Part shown: in pieces, positions 63,319 through 64,000 of the stretch | How positions within the stretch are numbered: position 1 is the first letter of the stretch | Layout: each line of letters starts with the position of its first letter | Origin: Olavius sp. associated proteobacterium Delta 1 | Lineage (GTDB): Bacteria; Desulfobacterota; Desulfobacteria; Desulfobacterales; JAFDCJ01 | DNA length: 64,000 bases | NCBI GenBank assembly: GCA_902749685.1 | Contig: CACVKW010001347.1 | Coordinates: 1 to 64,000, forward strand | Reading direction: 5' to 3' | Translations under genes and position numbers: made by a program | Notes under the pieces: generated by a model | The model's input: the letters and a program-made list of their open reading frames with translations, nothing else | Databases searched by the model: none | Told to the model about the DNA's origin: nothing

Positions 63319-64000
63319 ATGGATTTATTCAGCGGTGTCAGCACCGATCAATTATTCGTCACATCCCTCCAGCAGGAGTTTCAACTGGAGGCGCTGTCAA
63401 ACAACGCGCTGTCCAGCGGGATTGACAAATATCTGCGCAAAGAATATGAAGCTGCTGCCCGGGACTTCGAGAAATCCATCAGTCTGCACCCGACATCTTC
63501 CTATAGTGCCGATGCCACCAAGTATCTGGCCCAAACTCATCTGCGATTAGGCCAAAAAGAAAAGGCCATACACGATTATCAACGAGGGATTGAATTAAAC
63601 CGGGATCGGGATGATTTGCGGGTTGATCTTGGCAACCTTTATTATGCTGAAGACCGATATGATGAAGCCCTGGTCCAATATAAAGAGGCAGTGCGGGTTA
63701 ATCCGGCTTCCTCCAGCAATCATTATTCCCTCGGACAGGGATATTTAAAGCTGGAAAAATTCAGCCAGGCCGAGGCGGAGTTTCGAACGGTGTTGCGAAT
63801 GGAGGGTGACAGCCCTTATGGAAACTATGGATTGGGTCTGACCCACAGTAAACGCGAGAATTATGACAAGGCCATCGAAAATTTTGAAAAAGCCATCAGA
63901 AAAGATAACCAATTCTTTGATGCCTATGCTGAGATAGGATATGCTCTGGCTGATATGGGCGAGATCGAAGACGCGCAGGAGATGGTCGAGTCTCTTGAAG
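63319..64000 (+). CDS. TPR protein, partial at window end
   Basis: At least 227 residues from ATG 63319 (AAAGGTG upstream); no stop before the window ends. Residues about 38-227 form five to six tetratricopeptide repeats: for example AAARDFEKSISLHPTSSYSA, KAIHDYQRGIELNRDRDDLR, EALVQYKEAVRVNPASSSNH and KAIENFEKAIRKDNQFFDAY. The N-terminal 37 residues (DLFSGVSTDQLFVTSLQQEF) are distinct. The sigma-28-like promoter suggests it belongs to the flagellar regulon; the actual role is unknown. Confidence 0.8.
   Translation, partial: MDLFSGVSTDQLFVTSLQQEFQLEALSNNALSSGIDKYLRKEYEAAARDFEKSISLHPTSSYSADATKYLAQTHLRLGQKEKAIHDYQRGIELNRDRDDLRVDLGNLYYAEDRYDEALVQYKEAVRVNPASSSNHYSLGQGYLKLEKFSQAEAEFRTVLRMEGDSPYGNYGLGLTHSKRENYDKAIENFEKAIRKDNQFFDAYAEIGYALADMGEIEDAQEMVESLE

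Noticed and set aside
1..64000. tRNA or rRNA genes
   Set aside because: Spacers were scanned for T-loop and acceptor-like patterns, and none was convincing; a covariance search would be needed to exclude them fully.

Overview
The window looks like a chromosomal segment of an anaerobic Desulfobacterota bacterium, most likely Desulfobacterales. This rests on gene content: benzoyl-CoA-reductase/2-hydroxyacyl-CoA-dehydratase type activator ATPases, a NuoG/GltD-type flavoprotein, an HdrD/NarI-type membrane redox pair, accessory genes for selenium-dependent molybdenum hydroxylases, and a TRAP-free AapJQMP amino acid importer. It also rests on intergenic spacers packed with short degenerate 'word' repeats. 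No rRNA, tRNA, CRISPR array, prophage or intact transposase was seen. Species-level identity cannot be given from the sequence alone.

Layout. 0.2-4.8 kb: an AMIN-domain lipoprotein, a long imperfect inverted repeat, a small putative DNA-binding protein overlapping an MFS exporter, a small Cys-containing protein and a 3-hydroxyisobutyrate-dehydrogenase-like enzyme. 4.8-10.0 kb: a selenium/molybdenum hydroxylase maturation island (MocA/YgfJ-like, YqeB, YqeC) with a DsrE-like protein, a transglutaminase-like protein and an MFS transporter; no hydroxylase is present. 10.0-15.3 kb: a hybrid sensor kinase, a B12-binding radical SAM enzyme and a FeeM-like N-acyltransferase. 15.9-27.4 kb: a redox island with a DUF6125-like protein, a broken gene, BcrD/BzdP-like and BcrA/BzdQ-like ATPases, a BzdV-like iron-sulfur flavoprotein with an unexpected GIY-YIG-like tail, a dihydroorotate-dehydrogenase-like protein, a third activator ATPase, and an HdrD/NarI-like pair. 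The catalytic HgdB/BcrBC-type subunits are absent. 27.6-31.9 kb: the aap polar amino acid ABC transporter. 32.1-42.7 kb: a ten-gene envelope cluster around MoxR, DUF58, DUF4129, DUF4350, SpoIIM and RDD proteins, with related zinc-binding membrane proteins. 42.7-64 kb: a TPR-methyltransferase, housekeeping genes (der, rarA, thiolase, gyrA, gpsA, radC, PBP1A), small conserved proteins, a sensorless hybrid kinase and a TPR gene behind a sigma-28-like promoter that runs off the window end.

How the parts may work together (inference). The 15.9-26.8 kb genes could form an electron-delivery module. The flavoprotein would take electrons from NAD(P)H and pass them through ferredoxin to ATP-driven activators, while the HdrD/NarI pair would exchange electrons with the quinone pool. 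The dehydratase or dearomatizing reductase they serve would have to be encoded elsewhere. The spacer repeats often come as inverted pairs flanking genes, surround a remnant of an rRNA-intervening-sequence protein, and have extended the C-termini of at least two genes.
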